A DNA stretch of 64,000 nt from Phycisphaerales bacterium. GTDB taxonomy: Bacteria; Planctomycetota; Phycisphaerae; Phycisphaerales; UBA1924. Of the stretch, positions 62,946-64,000 are shown piece after piece; within the stretch, counting starts at the first letter, position 1; each line of letters begins with the position of its first letter. The notes beneath the pieces were generated by a model. That model ran no database searches and was not told the origin of the DNA. It saw only the letters and a list, made by a program, of their open reading frames with translations. The position numbers and the translations under genes are program-made. Where the stretch lies: contig DASPKU010000006.1 in the NCBI GenBank assembly GCA_035627955.1, positions 248,001 through 312,000 on the forward strand, written 5' to 3'.

Positions 62946-63556
62946 CCCTGCGCCGCTTCTCCCGGGGCCTCGCCGCCGCTCGCCAGATTGGGGCGGCTCT
63001 CGACCCGCTTCATCACCTTGTCGAGCAGCGCGTTGATAAACCCCGGTGCCTTCTCGGTGGAAAAGTGCTTGGCCAGCTCCACCGTCTCGTTCACGACGAC
63101 CTTCGCCGGGTTGCGGCCGCTGCTCATCTCGAAGTGCGCCAGCCGCAGCAACGCCCGATCGACGGCCGCTTGCCGGTGCGTCGGCCACTCCGGCGCGAGC
63201 TCGCGGTACTCCGCGTCGGCGGCGCTCCGCGCGGACCACGCCCCCAGCACAAGCTCGGACACGACCTCCGCCGCGACCGGGCCGAGGTCGCGCACGCCCT
63301 TGAGCGCGTCGCGCACCACCATCGCCGCGTCCGCGTCGCCGGGGCGCTTCTGGTCCAGCTCGTACAGCAGCTGGAACGCCAACCGCCGCGCCGCCATGTT
63401 CATCACCTGGTCGGCCGCGCGACGGGGTAGCTGCGACAGCTCGTCCTCACCTCCGGTCACACCGCCCGACACCGCGCCCTCGACCGCCCCGGAGAGCTGG
63501 AACACGCCGGTGTAGGCCAGCGTCCGCAGTTCCTCGGGTGACTTGGGCGTGCTCAT
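62942..63556 (-). CDS. nusB: Transcription antitermination protein NusB
   Basis: 204 aa; longer than usual NusB (about 140) because of an N-terminal extension (about 1-50) and a short C-terminal tail. Family core: ARRLAFQLLYELDQ, EYRELAPEWPTHRQAAVDRA, LLRLAHFEMSSGRNPAKVVV, NETVELAKHFSTEKAPGFIN and ALLDKVMK. Binds the boxA RNA with NusE in rRNA antitermination. Its start overlaps the ribH stop and its stop overlaps the ftsY start, both as ATGA. Confidence 0.94.
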   Translation of the reverse strand: MSTPKSPEELRTLAYTGVFQLSGAVEGAVSGGVTGGEDELSQLPRRAADQVMNMAARRLAFQLLYELDQKRPGDADAAMVVRDALKGVRDLGPVAAEVVSELVLGAWSARSAADAEYRELAPEWPTHRQAAVDRALLRLAHFEMSSGRNPAKVVVNETVELAKHFSTEKAPGFINALLDKVMKRVESRPNLASGGEAPGEAAQG

Positions 63557-64000
63557 CGGCGCGGGCTCCGTTTCAGCTTATCCTTCACCGGCGACGGTAG
63601 CCCCGCGCCGCCGGCCCATGATGCGGCCCGCTCTCCATTCGAAACCTGAAGAACATCCAGCGCCGCGTTCATCGCGTCAGCGCCCTTATTTCCTTCCTTG
63701 CCGCCCGAGCGGGACATCGCCTGTGCCGCGCTGTTGACAGTCAGCACGCCGAAGGTGACCGGAACGCCGGTGACAATGGTCACGTTGATGAGCCCCTGCG
63801 CCACCGCGTCCGCAATCACGCGGTCGTGCATGGTCTCGCCCTTGATGAGGCACCCGAGCGCGACCACCGCCTCCGCACCCTCGCGGGCCGCGCCCAGGCA
63901 CAGCGCCGGCAGCTCGAACGCGCCGGGTGCCGTGATCACATCCACCGCTCCTACCCCGACTCGATCGGCGTACGCAGTAAGCGCACCATCCAGCAGCCGC
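63553..64000 (-). CDS. ribH: 6,7-dimethyl-8-ribityllumazine synthase (5' end outside window)
   Basis: The frame runs off the right edge; 149 codons are visible. Family features: RLLDGALTAYADRVGVGAVD, VITAPGAFELPALCLGAARE, GAEAVVALGCLIKGETMHDR and VIADAVAQGLINVTIVTGVP, then VTFGVLTVNSAAQAMSRS. Catalyses the penultimate step of riboflavin synthesis. First visible gene of the ribH-nusB-ftsY operon. Confidence 0.94.
   Translation of the reverse strand, partial: RLLDGALTAYADRVGVGAVDVITAPGAFELPALCLGAAREGAEAVVALGCLIKGETMHDRVIADAVAQGLINVTIVTGVPVTFGVLTVNSAAQAMSRSGGKEGNKGADAMNAALDVLQVSNGERAASWAGGAGLPSPVKDKLKRSPRR

Overview
The window is GC-rich, gene-dense bacterial chromosome that looks like a planctomycete of the class Phycisphaerae. 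Three secreted proteins end in paired Cys-rich DFNGDG..GTDQDIEAFF..IGG..C tails (the GC-type dockerin familiar from that group). A fourth carries the planctomycete-style LEGRALLS export-associated motif. Several TAT-exported redox proteins and many GTG/TTG starts fit the same picture. Assignment is from family recognition only; no search was run.

Layout. 1-4.2 kb: the 5' part of a sugar-type ABC solute-binding protein (runs off the left edge), a fibronectin-III-like protein and a large lipoprotein. 4.45-4.64 kb: a 21-bp tandem repeat. 4.66-9.85 kb: a visibly lower-GC, four-gene overlapping operon on the minus strand. It encodes a nuclease-STAND ATPase, a 152-aa unknown, a small protein beginning MKIRSDFVSNSSSTSF, and a radical SAM/SPASM enzyme. 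This is a candidate undescribed defence or peptide-modification system. 9.9-16.3 kb: two paralogous TAT aldo/keto reductases, an acyl-CoA dehydrogenase and an enoyl-CoA hydratase, separated by low-complexity and hairpin repeats. 16.4 kb: tRNA-Leu(CAG). 16.7-37.8 kb: ordinary core genes: RNase HII-like, ribD, sensor kinase, TetR, fumarylacetoacetase, an outer-membrane efflux protein plus ABC ATPase, cobalamin adenosyltransferase, recJ, a parvulin-like lipoprotein, yraN, HIT, a parD/parE pair whose toxin has an in-frame amber codon, and mutL.

37.85-59.53 kb: tRNA-Arg(TCT) followed by an apparent ~21.6-kb genomic island. A perfect 52-bp copy of the 3' part of the tRNA recurs at 59.48 kb, and a truncated, frameshifted tyrosine integrase lies beside the intact tRNA. 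The island carries two modules. The first is a translationally coupled minus-strand operon: ECF sigma factor, prealbumin-like-fold protein, TPR-CHAT protease and dockerin-tagged subtilisin. It diverges from a kelch-like/Ig/dockerin surface protein and an H-X9-DG pseudopilin. The second is a glycan assembly/export cluster: PIG-L deacetylase, a glycosidase-GT2 fusion, two ABC exporters, two hexapeptide acyltransferases and two glycosyltransferases, nearly all with overlapping ends.

59.5-64 kb: a DUF1028/VCBS/dockerin protein whose stop codon lies in the right-hand repeat, then ribH-nusB-ftsY as an overlapping core operon that continues past the right edge.

The strongest leads are the CHAT/subtilisin/sigma module inside the tRNA-Arg island and the low-GC STAND-nuclease/radical-SAM operon.
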